DNA of 64,000 nt from Castor canadensis (taxonomy: Eukaryota > Chordata > Mammalia > Rodentia > Castoridae). A program made the translations under genes and the position numbers. The notes beneath the pieces are model-generated. The model was not told the DNA's origin. It saw nothing but the letters and a program-made list of their open reading frames with translations, and ran no database searches. Below are positions 36,176 through 48,100 of this stretch, in pieces (the first letter of the stretch is position 1; each line of letters opens with the position of its first letter). Location of the stretch: positions 315,001 to 379,000 of the forward strand of contig NC_133400.1 in the NCBI RefSeq assembly GCF_047511655.1. Reading direction: 5' to 3'.

Positions 36176-39100
36176 GTGAGAAGCTGAAGCTGGGGCCCGG
36201 GCGAGACAGCCACACTGCTGCCACCCTCTGCCCACAGGGCCCCAGTCCCCGCCCTGACATGGGGAGTGGACCCCTAAAGTCCCTCCCTCTGTCACATATG
36301 GATCTAGCTTAAGCCCAGGGGCTGCCTCTCTGGCCTGAGTCTGCAGTGTCAAGTCCAGGTACCAGGCTGCACCCAGGGGCTGCATGGAGTCCCCCAGAGC
36401 CTTGCTGACAACTCCCCGCTCCCATCTGCAGGGCATCCTTAGCCAGGACTTCAGCAGGCCCTCCCCCTCCCTCCTGTTCCTTGATCTCGCGTGCTCCCCA
36501 TAATCTCTCTGGATTGTGTGAATGTGTGTCTCTGCAAGTCTAGGAAGGACGTGAACAGGGCTCTGGGGATGGCCTGGGGGTGTCAGGAAGGAGGTCAGCT
36601 CCACCTGGGGTCCTGGGGGTGGGGTGTGGCCTTTTATAACAGGCCCAGCTTCCTCTGAGCCATAGCAAGGTAGATTGTATTTGCCTCCCTCCCCTCTAAT
36701 GAGAGGTGAGAGTTTATGAGCTGTCAGGGACAGCTCAAGTCCTTCCTCCAATGCCACAGGTGCCAGCTCTACAGGACCCTGCATGGTCACCCTATGCATC
36801 CGAAGTCCGTACAGAACAGGCACCTATGGGGTGGGAGTCCAGTGGGGAGTGAGTCATAGCTGGCACCTTAGGAGAAAGGTGAAGGACCCATCCACCATAG
36901 CCTCCTGGGGACAGCACTGCTCCATCATGGAGTGGCTATAACCAGGTCCTGCCTCATCTGCCTAAAGGCCCAGGGCAATGGTGACCTACCTGAGGAGCAA
37001 TCCTCAACAGGCAGTGGCCTGGTGAAGACTGCCCCAGGGGACCCTCTGGCCAGGTGCCTCTCTTTCCCCCAGGGTGCAGAGTTGGGGATCTGTTGTGTTG
37101 CCCCTCCTAGGCCCTGACCTGCCCCAGTCCCTGTACCCACCAGCCATTGCCACCACGTGGACCTCCCTTGACCCCTTTCTCCCTGGTCCTAACCCCTCCC
37201 TTTAGGCCTCACTGTCCCCGCCCAGAGGCCAGGCCTGTGGTCAGTGCTTCCCACCAGGAGGGACTGGTGGGCTAGAATCTACCATCCACCATGTACCCTC
37301 CTATGCCTGGGGATAAGGGGAGTCATGGGCCCTGGGTCCTGAGGCCAGAAGTAATTTCTCTGTGTCTCTGTTCAGGTGCACCTTCCCTCAGGAGATTGTG
37401 TGAACAGAACCAGACAGAGCAGGATCTGGCTACAGGGACTGACCTGTGTTACCAGCCCCCTAACCAGTGTTTACCCAGAATGTGGGGAAGGGGCTGGACA
37501 GGATGGAGGCAGTGACATAGCAGAAGTCTTTGGAGTTGAGAGCTGGTAACCTGAGTGGTGACTGGGACAGAACAGGGAGGAGTGGACCAGGCTTTGAAGC
37601 AGTGGGGTCCCATTTGTTTTGTCTCCACTCACCCTGCAAGATAAGGTAAGGAAGAGTCCCTGTGTCCTCCCATCACCACACATCCAACCCAGGTGTCCAG
37701 GACCTTTGACATCTCCAAAGGTCACCCTAGGAAAGGGTGGTTCCTTTGGGCGACTGGATACCTCCTGCTACTGTCAGGAGCACCTCCTTGATGTCATGGT
37801 GAAATGGCCAAAATTTCTCAGAAGAAACTTTGGTCTGGCCAGGCCTGGTGAAGGCAGAGAAAGATTTATTACACTGCTCGGGAAGAGCCAGAGTAAGCGT
37901 TCAACCCATCTTTGGCCATCTTTAGGGTACAGAGATGAGCTCTAGGTTTAAATGGACCAAGAACTGGGGGGAGGGGACAAAAGGTATGTATAAACGGTTC
38001 AGTCACAGTGTGTTCTGGTTGATCATTATCTCAGTCCTGGTTCTGGGAGAGGTTGTAATCTAGATCAGTGTCACCTGGCAGGTGGTCCGTCCTGAGGAAG
38101 GTCTACTGTTGAGGGTAGTTTCTGTCCTTTGTCATGAAGAAGTTATCATCCCTCTTGCCTGGAATCCAGGGTGACTGCAAGTGACTGTGAAGAGAATGGC
38201 TTAGAGCAACCTCTAAGGAGGAGAGATACCATGCTCTTCTCCTGCTGTTAGTTAATTCGTGGCCCAAGAAGGAGTCAGTGCTCTTCAGCAAAAGCAGTTT
38301 GAGCACCTCTTGCAAAATATGTGAGGAAAGAAATGTAGGCTCAGTGGTAGACACTTGCCTCAGCATTGCACCCAGCATTGCAGAGGGAGATAGAGACAGA
38401 GAGAGAGAGAGAGAGAGAGGGAGAGGAGGAATGCTTTCTGGAAGATCCTCCTCACCACCAGGACTGGAACATTCCAGAACATCAGTCAAGAAGTTGTGGT
38501 CCCTGCTCCACGCTCAGGACACTTGGGCCTGGGACCCTGCAGTGCACCAGAGGCTCCCTGGGACTTGTGTGATGGCCCTGCCCCAGATATGCCACCCCTG
38601 GAGATCTGCATCCAACTGGCAGGGGGTGGCCATTCACAAAGAAGGCTTCTACAGATCCGGGGTAACAGTCTCCCCTCTTTCTGCCTCAGGTCCTCACCTC
38701 TGCCTTTCCCAGCAGAGCTCCTGTGGGGTCACACACGTACCCAAGAGGCTGTGGCCTTCCATGTGGTGAAGTACCCCATCTCAGACCAGGGCCCTCCCAC
38801 TGCTCTGCGCAGGAACTCGGGGTGTGGATGGAGAGTTCAACTCAGCAGGAAGGTGTGTGTGAGGACAGGGTCTCCCAGATCAGTTGGCTTTCTGCTTCCG
38901 CTGGGAGTCCCTCCCTGCCGTGAGCCTCTGCTGGCTCTTGTTGCTGTGTCTGATGCTCTTTGCAGACCCAGACTCTCTCCCCTCCCTGCCTGTTGATAGC
39001 CCAAGACACTCATGGCCTGATCGTGCTCGCATGCCACCACATGTGACAGAGGGACTTTGTGGCTGTGACTAAGGCAAGGTCTTGAGATGGGCATCCTCCT

Positions 39101-42100
39101 GGATTACCAGGAACCCCATCATCATAGGATCGTCAGGAGAGGGAGGCAGAAGCTCAGAGCTCGAAGAAACAGCATGGTGATGGCTGAGACCAGAACCAGA
39201 GAGGCGAAGATGCTTCCGTGCTGGTTTCCAAGGTGGCAGAAATAGCCGTGAAGGAATATGGTGACCCCTAGAAGCTGAAAAAGACAAAGAAACCGATCCT
39301 CCCGGAGTCTTCAACCCAGTGGGTGTTCTAGTTCTATTTGTTATAGTGGCTGCACCTGGAGGTCAGGAAGGCGCCTGAGGTCCCTCAGCCTCTCCACGAA
39401 CATGGAGCAGTCACAGGGCCCATCCTGGCCATGCCACACCCAGCACCATGCAGATGCTGAATACCTACAGCCTGGAGTGGCTGGAGCTTGAGCAAATGGC
39501 TGAGTTGAACACACAGCATGCTGCAGATCTGGCCTTTCTACAACAGAGCACAAAGGGCCCTCGGCATTTCTCTGCCATCCGCTGGGAAAACCTGCTCCTT
39601 GAGCCTGCACCTCACTATGTAGCTGCCCCTGTGTCCATCCATCCCAAGTCCCTGAATGCTTTCCTTTCCTCTTTTTGCAGTGAGGTCTATACTATGCACA
39701 GTGGTACCCTTATCTGTGGTCTGTTACCCATGGTCAACCACAGTCCAAAAACATTAAAAGGAAAATTCCAGAAATACACAATTTATACGCTAAATAATTT
39801 TTCTTTCTTTTCTTTCTTTCTTTCTTTCTTTCTTGTAGTTCTGGGGTTTGGACTCAGGGTTTTGTACTTGCTAGGCAGGCACTCTACCACTTGAGCCACT
39901 CCACCAGTCCTTTTGGTGTTGGTTATTTTTGAGATAGGGTCTTGCTTTATGCCCAGGCCAGCCTGGACCACAATCCTCCTATTTGTGCTTCCCTTCATAG
40001 CTGCAATGACAGGCATGTGCCACCATACCCTCTATTACAGTGCACTGTTGTAATTGTTACACTTTATTATTGTGGTCAAGCCATAATAAGGTATCTCTGC
40101 TGTAACAGTACTACTTTTCACTTTGTAATGAAAATATGTCCTATGGGGGATACTTTGAAACTGTTTTCTTGTCAACGTCCTCTCAAGGTCTTAGCATCCT
40201 TGGCTCCTTCCAGAACAATTAGTTTTAGCATCCCTGGCTCCTCTCAGAACAATTATCAGGGCAGTTTTCCAATGGGAGCCTTCTAATTCCACCCCTCTGT
40301 ACTTGGTCAGTAATCGAGGTGGTCAGCTTTCCATCACTCCAACAAATACCTGAGATGGTCAACTTATAAAGAGGAAAGGTTTATTTTGGTTCACAGTTCC
40401 AGTCCATATTTTGGGGCTGTGGTGGTACATTATTGAGGGGAATGCTTGGTGAAGCAAAACTTCTCACCTCACAGATGGGAAGGGAAAAAGAGAAAGGGGA
40501 AGGGACTGGGGTATAGCTCAGTGGTAGAGCATTCACCAAGTATGCATAAGGTCCTAGGTTCAATCTCCAGCACCACCGAAATAAGAGGAAGGGGAAGGAC
40601 ATTGAGGTCCTGCTACACCCTTGAGGTCCCACTACTTCCAGTAGAGACACTCTGGGGACCAAACTTCTAATGCCTGGGCCTTTCGGAGACATTTCAGATC
40701 TAAACTATAGCACTAGCTGACAAAGTACTGTCATAGTTTAATTTGCACTTCTCTAAGTTTGAGTGGGGTCAATAACATTTTCAGTGGGACTTAGACTATT
40801 GTCCAATATGCAATTTATAAAGGAATGTGACCATTTTTTCTTCTTGTACTTGGATGGTTGCAATTTTTACATTCAGAATCCCTGATTTATATGGAGTTTA
40901 CTCACATGCATGGTGTGAGGTCGGGATCTAATGTTACCTTTTGCTAAATGGGTACCTTGTTGCCCAGAGAGGCTGTCCTTGTCCAGAGCACAAGTGTTTC
41001 CATGCACCTGTGTCTACCACCGGGCTTCCTGCACAGGGTCAAATGCTTTGTTGGCTTTGTTCTGATGTCTAGAAGGCTAGTTTTTGTGTATTTGTTTTTA
41101 TGTAACTTAAGTATCTACTTGTCTAACTCTTTTATTAGGATTGGATTTGATTTACAGATTAATGTGGGAGAACTGGTTTATTTATTTTTTCAAGTCATCC
41201 TGTCTGAGGACAAAGGATTCTCTCCATCTGCCCAGCCCGCCCCGAGTCTTCACAGAGGCGTGAGCACTGTTCCGATGTAGGCATCACATGCTCACTCCCT
41301 CCTACGGCCTGCCTCTGTCCCTGTTGTGAGTGAGGTTTTCTCTGCTGTTATGCCCGCTAACTACCTACTATTTGTGCGTATGAGGACAACTGCTTTTCTT
41401 CTAAAACATACTTCTTCTTTTCTTTCTTTCGTTTGCTTTTTCAGTGATGGGGATGGAACCCAGGGCCACACAATTCTAGACAAGTGCCCTAACCACTGAG
41501 ACACACCCACAGCCCGAAACATATTTTTTCATAACCTGCTGGGATTCTAAGACAGAAATTAGCACTGAGATGTGGGGGGGTGCAGCTATAACAAGTTCTA
41601 AACTGTGGGTACAGTCTTGGAGCTAGAGGGAAGGAGGTGGAAGAGATTTGAGGTGCGTGCTAGAAATGGCACATGTTGTTAGGAGCAGATAATTCTAACT
41701 CAGAAAGAAAAGAGAAGGGTCCACTCAATGTAGAGTGCTTGCTTAGCACTTGCAAGGCCCTGGGCTCCATCCCCAGCACTGCTCCCCTCAAAAGAAATGA
41801 GGACTATTGTAGAGAACCCCAGTCTTCTTAGAAAATAAAATACTCAAGTGCTCAGGAACAGAATATTGGTAGAATATGGATGGCAGTGGCCATTCGATGA
41901 GGTCTCAGATGGAAATGAGAGAGGTGTCATTGGAAACTTGGGAAGAGGTGACCATTGTTACAAAGTGGCCGAGCACTTGCCTGAACTGGGCTCCTATTCT
42001 GTTTCTGGGAGGCAGAACTGTGAGTGACATTGGTAGGAGGAGCTGCAGTACCCCCATCGCCCACATTTCACTGCCTGCTCCACCTGGCTCCCACCCCTCA

Positions 42101-45100
42101 TGCCGCACGGGTACCACATGGATGCAGCAGGTTCTGAGTCTGATCTTCTGTGAGGGCAACTTGTGGCCCATTCGCCACCTCCCTAACTGGATCCGTGCAC
42201 CTCGGATAGAGCATATCTCCTTCAGCAGCCTCCTTGCCCAGTGGGACACCACCCGGCCGCCGCTGCTCACCACTCACCTTTGTGCCAAGGCCCTGGCCCC
42301 GGCCCTGATGAAATCCAAGACTCGGGTAAGAGAGAGTCCCCCTGCCCCATCCCAAGTGTCTCAGAATCAGAGCCAAGTCCTGGGGCCAGGCTCTCTGGAG
42401 CAAAACGGTGCTAGGGGGGTTTCACTTTACCCTCAAGTACTAGTACTAGTACACTGAGTACAAACGGGCAGAAATCCCAGCCCTGGCTAGAGCTGAGGAG
42501 CTGAGGCAGGGTCTATAGGGCGGAACCTTCTGTTTCATTGCTGGGTCAGGGGTACAGCACAGCATAGGTCACAGAGCAGCATAGGGTGGGTCAGGCAGGT
42601 CAGTCCATGATCCAGGGGAGGTGAAGGCCTGAGTCATCCATCTTGGCCTAGTAGATGGCTATGGGGAAAAGAGGTCCTTCTACACCTGGGAGGGTGTAGA
42701 AACAAATGGACCTTGCAGAGAGAGGTCCCTGCCAGAACCACTGGCAATGTCCAGGTCACTTGGATCTGGGTGGAGCCTAGACAGGTGAGGCCCCCACCTT
42801 GTGCTCAGAACCTGAGGGAATGAGTGAACTAATTACGATGTCACTTCTGCAGGGCTCAGCCTGTCCCTCTGTCCCTTGCTGGGAGTGACCAGTTCAGAGC
42901 AAAGAAGACTTCTTGCCTGCCTTTAGTTAAATCTGCTTTCAGGACAGCCCAGGGCCTGGCTCACCTGTTCACCAGCCACATGAGGGTTTTGCAGGCTGCT
43001 GCTCAGAAAGCCAGGTCTGTCCCAGGCTTCCTCTCCATGCCTGGCATTCACCTCACCACTCCTGGGTTGAGGGCCCCAAGCCAGAGCTGTGTGACTTTTC
43101 CCACCAACCTTCCTAGACAGGGCACTGCCACCAAGGTCACAGCAGGCAGGGAAAGTCCCAAGCCTGAAGGCATCAGGTTTGGGGCACACTCTGCACAGGT
43201 GGTGTACATGGCGCGGAACCCCAAGGATGTGCTTGTTTCCTTCTACCACTTCCAACGAATCGCCAACTTCCTGCCAGACCCCAGCTCATTCCAGGACTTT
43301 ATGGATGAGTTTCTTGAGGGCACAGGTGGGTTTCAGGGACTGAAAGTGGTGTCTAGGGCCCCCACCTCCTGTCACCAGGCTGGTGGGGCAGCCTTCATGT
43401 TCTGGCCACTTAAGAGGATACCCTGCTTTTCAGGGGCCCTGCCCAGTATGTTCCCTATCTCTTTCTTCCCCAGTCTTCTACGGCTCCTGGTTTGACCACA
43501 TGAAGGGGTGGCTGAGCCTCCAGAAAAATCTAAACATGCTTCTTATGACCTATGAGGAAATGCACCAGGTGGGTACCCCTCCCATGCAGCCCACCATCTC
43601 CAGCTGCTGAACCCTCTTCGGTCAAAGCCCTTGGGCCCCCAACTCTTCCAGAACATTTGTGATGCACTCTCGCCTGGGATAGGTCTTCCCAGAGATACCT
43701 TTAGACCTGTGATTGCTCCTGATTCATACTTCCCAAAACTAATGCCAACTGTCAGTTTGGAGTTTTGAGAATGGCTTTTGTGTGCACTTTAAATTTTAAT
43801 AGTTAATGTATTAATGATCTAAAATATAAATCCTAATTCTCCTTAAGTTATACATTCAAGTTTATAATTTTTTTTTTTGGGTATTGAGGTTTGAACTTAA
43901 GGCCTACATCTTGAGCCACTCCACCAGACCTTTTTTTGTGAGAGATTTTTCCAAGATAGGGTCTTGCAAACTATTTCCCTGGGCTGGCTTTGAACCGCAG
44001 TCCTCCTGATCTGTGCCTCCCGAGTAGCTAGGATGACAGGTGTGAGCCACCGACACCCGGCAAGTCTATGAATTTTATTATCCTGTTCATTGATCAAGGG
44101 AGTCTTTCACATTTGACTCCATCTATAACTTAGATCAGCTCCTATAAACATTTTTATGGCATTCATAACTTCAGTCTATTTGCTCCTAAGTCTAAGGGAA
44201 CAGACAGGCCTTCTGATTACTCAACCCACTCTGGCACAGCCACCAGTTTCCACGCATGACACTTGAGAACCTTGAGTTCTCTGAGCTGTTCCAATATCAT
44301 GTGTAAACAACAAGATTTCAACTCAGAATAACAAGTTGAAATTCACTTGATAGTATGTTTTAGTGTACGTCCACAAGGCTGACCTCTCAGAAGCCTACAG
44401 ACCTCATCCCCAATCCTTGGGGCCACATGTGCTTAAGTATTCAGGGTCACAGGGTCTTGGGACCACACACCTTCCACACATGCTGTGATGCGGCAGGGAC
44501 TGCTCAACAGACCCAGCAGACAGTACCACTTCTGCCTCAAGCCAGACAAAAATGATCACAGCCTCACATTACCGAGGCCAGGTTTTTCCAACCAAATGGG
44601 TTTTGGTACAAAAATTAACAACCAGTTCCCAAAGCTTTTGGATTTGGGAATGGTATTGGGATGTGTGGCCAATTCTGTAAAATACAAAGTTTTGTTCTTC
44701 AGAATGTCTATACTAAGTTTTTGGTCCTCTTAAGATTAGGGATGGTGCTGACCCCAGGTTGAACAGGGCTCAGGTCCTGGCATGTGAGTAGGGGCTGAGA
44801 TCAGACACACTGTAGTCGTCTCCTTTTTCACTGACTTTTTTTCTGTGTCCTCTGGGCTCAGACTTTACTACAGAAGCAATTTTTTCCTAGTCACTGATGT
44901 TTTCCCAGAACTTACAGTAGTGCCTGGTATGTGGTAGGTGCTAGGAATATGTTTGCTAAATGAATGAAAAACAGATGCTCATGCAGATGGAGGTGACAAT
45001 GAGGAGCCAGGTGACTTTAGGGCCTCCTTTCCAGTAGATGAGTTGTAATGTCCAGTGATATTGCCAGTGTGTGGCTGGAAATATCTTGGAGGATTCTGAG

Positions 45101-48100
45101 AGCAGTATTACCATCAGCAAACAGGATGGCAGCTGGCAGAGAGGCTCAAGTGATAAAGAGCCTGCTTAGCAAGTGAGTTCAACCACCTCCCCCCCAACAC
45201 ACACACACAAACACAGGATGGCAGTGCTTCAAGCTTCAAGAACGTTTGATCGTGTAGCTCTTGGGACCTATGGTTCGATTCATAAATTCATAGCTGTGCT
45301 AGGACCTCTGCCACCCCCATCAACTAACTGGGTCTTGTGTTTTTTTGGCTCTTAAGATAACTACCCAGCTACCTGTCCATTTATTTAACCATCCACCCCC
45401 ACCCATCTACTATCATCTACCTATCTCTCTATTCATCCATTAATTCACTCATCTGTCCACCATCCAGTTATCCATCTACCAACCATCAATCAATCCATCC
45501 ATCCATGTGTGTATCCATCTAGTTTTTTTTTTTAATTTTCTCTACTTTTACAAAGTGGAGCTTGCATTGCACATGCAACATTTTGCATCCTTTGTTTTTC
45601 CCTTAACATTTCAATGTATTATTTTCCCATGCATTTTGAGTGGCTACATAATACTCTATGATATAGATACATCTCGAATTTCCCTTCAGTGTTGGACATT
45701 TGTGCTGTTTCCAAGTTCTTGCCATAAAAAAACCGTGCTGATCTGAGCATGGTTGCTCACATTTGTGGTCACTTAGTGTATTATTTTAGGGTCCTAAATC
45801 TCTGTTGCACATATGTATCCTCCCTGTGTGTTTCCTCTCTGGGCCCAGGAACCTCGGGGCACCATCCAGAAGCTAAGTGACTTCTTGCAGCACCCGCTGG
45901 GGCCGGAAGAGAAGGACCTCATCATGAGGCACTGCAGTTTCTCCTTCATGAGCGGCGTAGTCAACTACAGTCTGGTATCCAAGGAAATCATGGACCAGAA
46001 CCGGGGCAAGTTCCTACGGAAAGGTACCAGGCCTTCCAGCCTCTGTTCAAACTGCTGCTGTTTCCTGGGCCCCATTCTTGGGCCAGTCAGCCCTTGTCCT
46101 CTCACACCTGGCTTCAGTTCCCACATCTGCCCTGTCTACTCACCTCCTTCACCTTCCTTTCTGGCTTTCATCTCTCTCCTCATGAGCCTGTCCTGGTAAG
46201 GGCTTTAGGTTGACACTACAGAATTGACACAAAACAAGAACACCAAAAGCCATTATCAGAGGGGAGTGTCAGCCTGTGGCATTCTCCCCAGTGGCTGTCA
46301 TCATCTTCAGACTGCAGCTCTGACTCAAACCTCTCTGTTCCCAGGGCCCCCAAGCCCGACTTTTTTTGATCCCCTCTATGAGGGAGCCTCAACTCCATCT
46401 CCTCCAAACTATTGCTGCTCTGAGGGAAGCCAGCCCTCGTTCATTATCATGGGGAGAATCTGTCACAGTCCAGTCCCCTCACCCCACCCCGGTTGGGCAC
46501 TGTGCATAGCTCTTTCACTATCCTGAAGGACATCTATCTGTAGGTACTACAACCTGCCCTCCACCCCATATGTCTGAGAAATGAGCAGCCTAACTGTCCT
46601 ATAGAGGAGGAAAGTAAGAAAAGTAACTTACAAAAAGACAAGTGTACAGTACAAAATGCTCAGCTCCTTCCACAGCAACAACTTACAATGGCACCATGAG
46701 GTCCGTGCCTCCCAGCTTCCTGCTCAATGGTGCTGCCACAGACCCAGACAGTACAGGTTCTAAAATGAAGACAGTGATTGGAGAAATTAGAACAAAATGA
46801 AACTCACCCTCACCTCGGTGACATGGCTGCTGAATTCTTGGGAAACTACGTACAAAGTGTCCTTAGGACCCTGTAGAAGGGAAGCTAGGCTCCAGGTGAA
46901 CATGGTTATGGATGGGGTTTAGGTCCATCCCAGTGTCTATGGGGTGTTTGGACACTGTGTGGGGCCATCTTAGCTTCACATCTCTGGTCCCACCGCATGG
47001 CAACTAAAAACATGGCCTGGGATTGCCACTGTCCCTGCTAAAACCCCTAGCTGGACCAGGACTCCACTGACATGTGGGACCTGGGGCCCTGTCTTCCACG
47101 ATGGCAGGTTTGCCGTCGCAGATATTACGGATGTCTGTATCCAAGGCATCAGCATGTCAAGTTCTTTGGTCGTGGTTGTTATTTGGTGGGACTAGAGTTT
47201 GAACTTAGGGCTTTGTCCTTACAAATCACGTGCTCCACTGCCTGAGCAGTCCATTTTTGGTCTGGTTATTTTGGAGATGGGTATCTCATGAACTATTTGC
47301 TGGGGCTGGCCTGGAACTGGGATCCTCCCTATCTCAGCTTCCTAAATAGCCAGAATTACAGGTGTGAGCCACCAGAGACAAGAGCTCACTCTGTAGCTAA
47401 GGTTGGCTTTATTTTTTTGTCAGTACTGGGACTTGAACTCAGGGCCTACACCTTGAGCAACTCCACCAGCCTGTTTTTGTGATGGGTTTTTTCAAGATAG
47501 GATCTTACAAACTATTTGCCCAGGCTGGCTTTGAACTGTGAGCCTCCTGATCTCTGCCTTTTAAGTAGCTAGGATTACTGGTGTGAGCCACTGGCACCCT
47601 ATCCAGGTGGGTTTTAAGCTTGTGATTCTCCTGCCTCAACATCCCAAGTGCAGCGCTTACAGGCATGTATCCTCACATCAGGCTCAACATGTCAAATTCT
47701 CAGGAAAGGTTCCAGTGGCCCCTCAGCCTCCTTGGCTCTAGAAGGAGCCAAATATGGCTGCAGGGTGGGATGGCTTCGGGTGACTGTTTCCTGTGGCTTC
47801 GACATGAAGAGCCACAGACAAGAGAAAACATCCCCTCACAATCCTGGAGGCCAGGGCTCCAAAATCATGGTGTCCTCAGGCCACGCTTCCTCTCAAGGCT
47901 CTGGGGAGGCTCCAAGCTGCCTCCTCCGTTCCCATGACAGTGACTCCAGCATTCTGGGGCCTGCAGCTACATTGCTCCAGGCTCTGCCCTATGGTCACTG
48001 GTTCTCTTCATGAAGACACAGTCATTGGATTAGAGCCCCTCATGACTGATGACACTGCAAAGGCCCTGCTTTCCCAGATAGCCAGGGCAGGACATGCACG

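Larger units (their letters stand above)
36176..42110 (+). other. SULT5A1: SULT5A1 intron 1
   Basis: A 5.9-kb intron with a good GTGAGA donor but terminating in CACGG. It contains LTR copy C (37.8-38.3 kb), a (GA)n run, a dimeric SINE at 39.8 kb, a MaLR LTR at 40.3 kb and ID units at 41.4 and 41.7 kb. Confidence 0.75.

Noticed and set aside
36089-36823. 244-codon minus-strand open frame over SULT5A1 exon 1
   Set aside because: It is antisense to a recognised coding exon and its intron, has no familiar motif and is explained by GC-rich composition.
39400-39700. Possible extra exon in SULT5A1 intron 1 (open in both strands)
   Set aside because: It has no match to sulfotransferase sequence and no convincing acceptor-donor pair, and exons 1 and 2 already meet within the P-loop.
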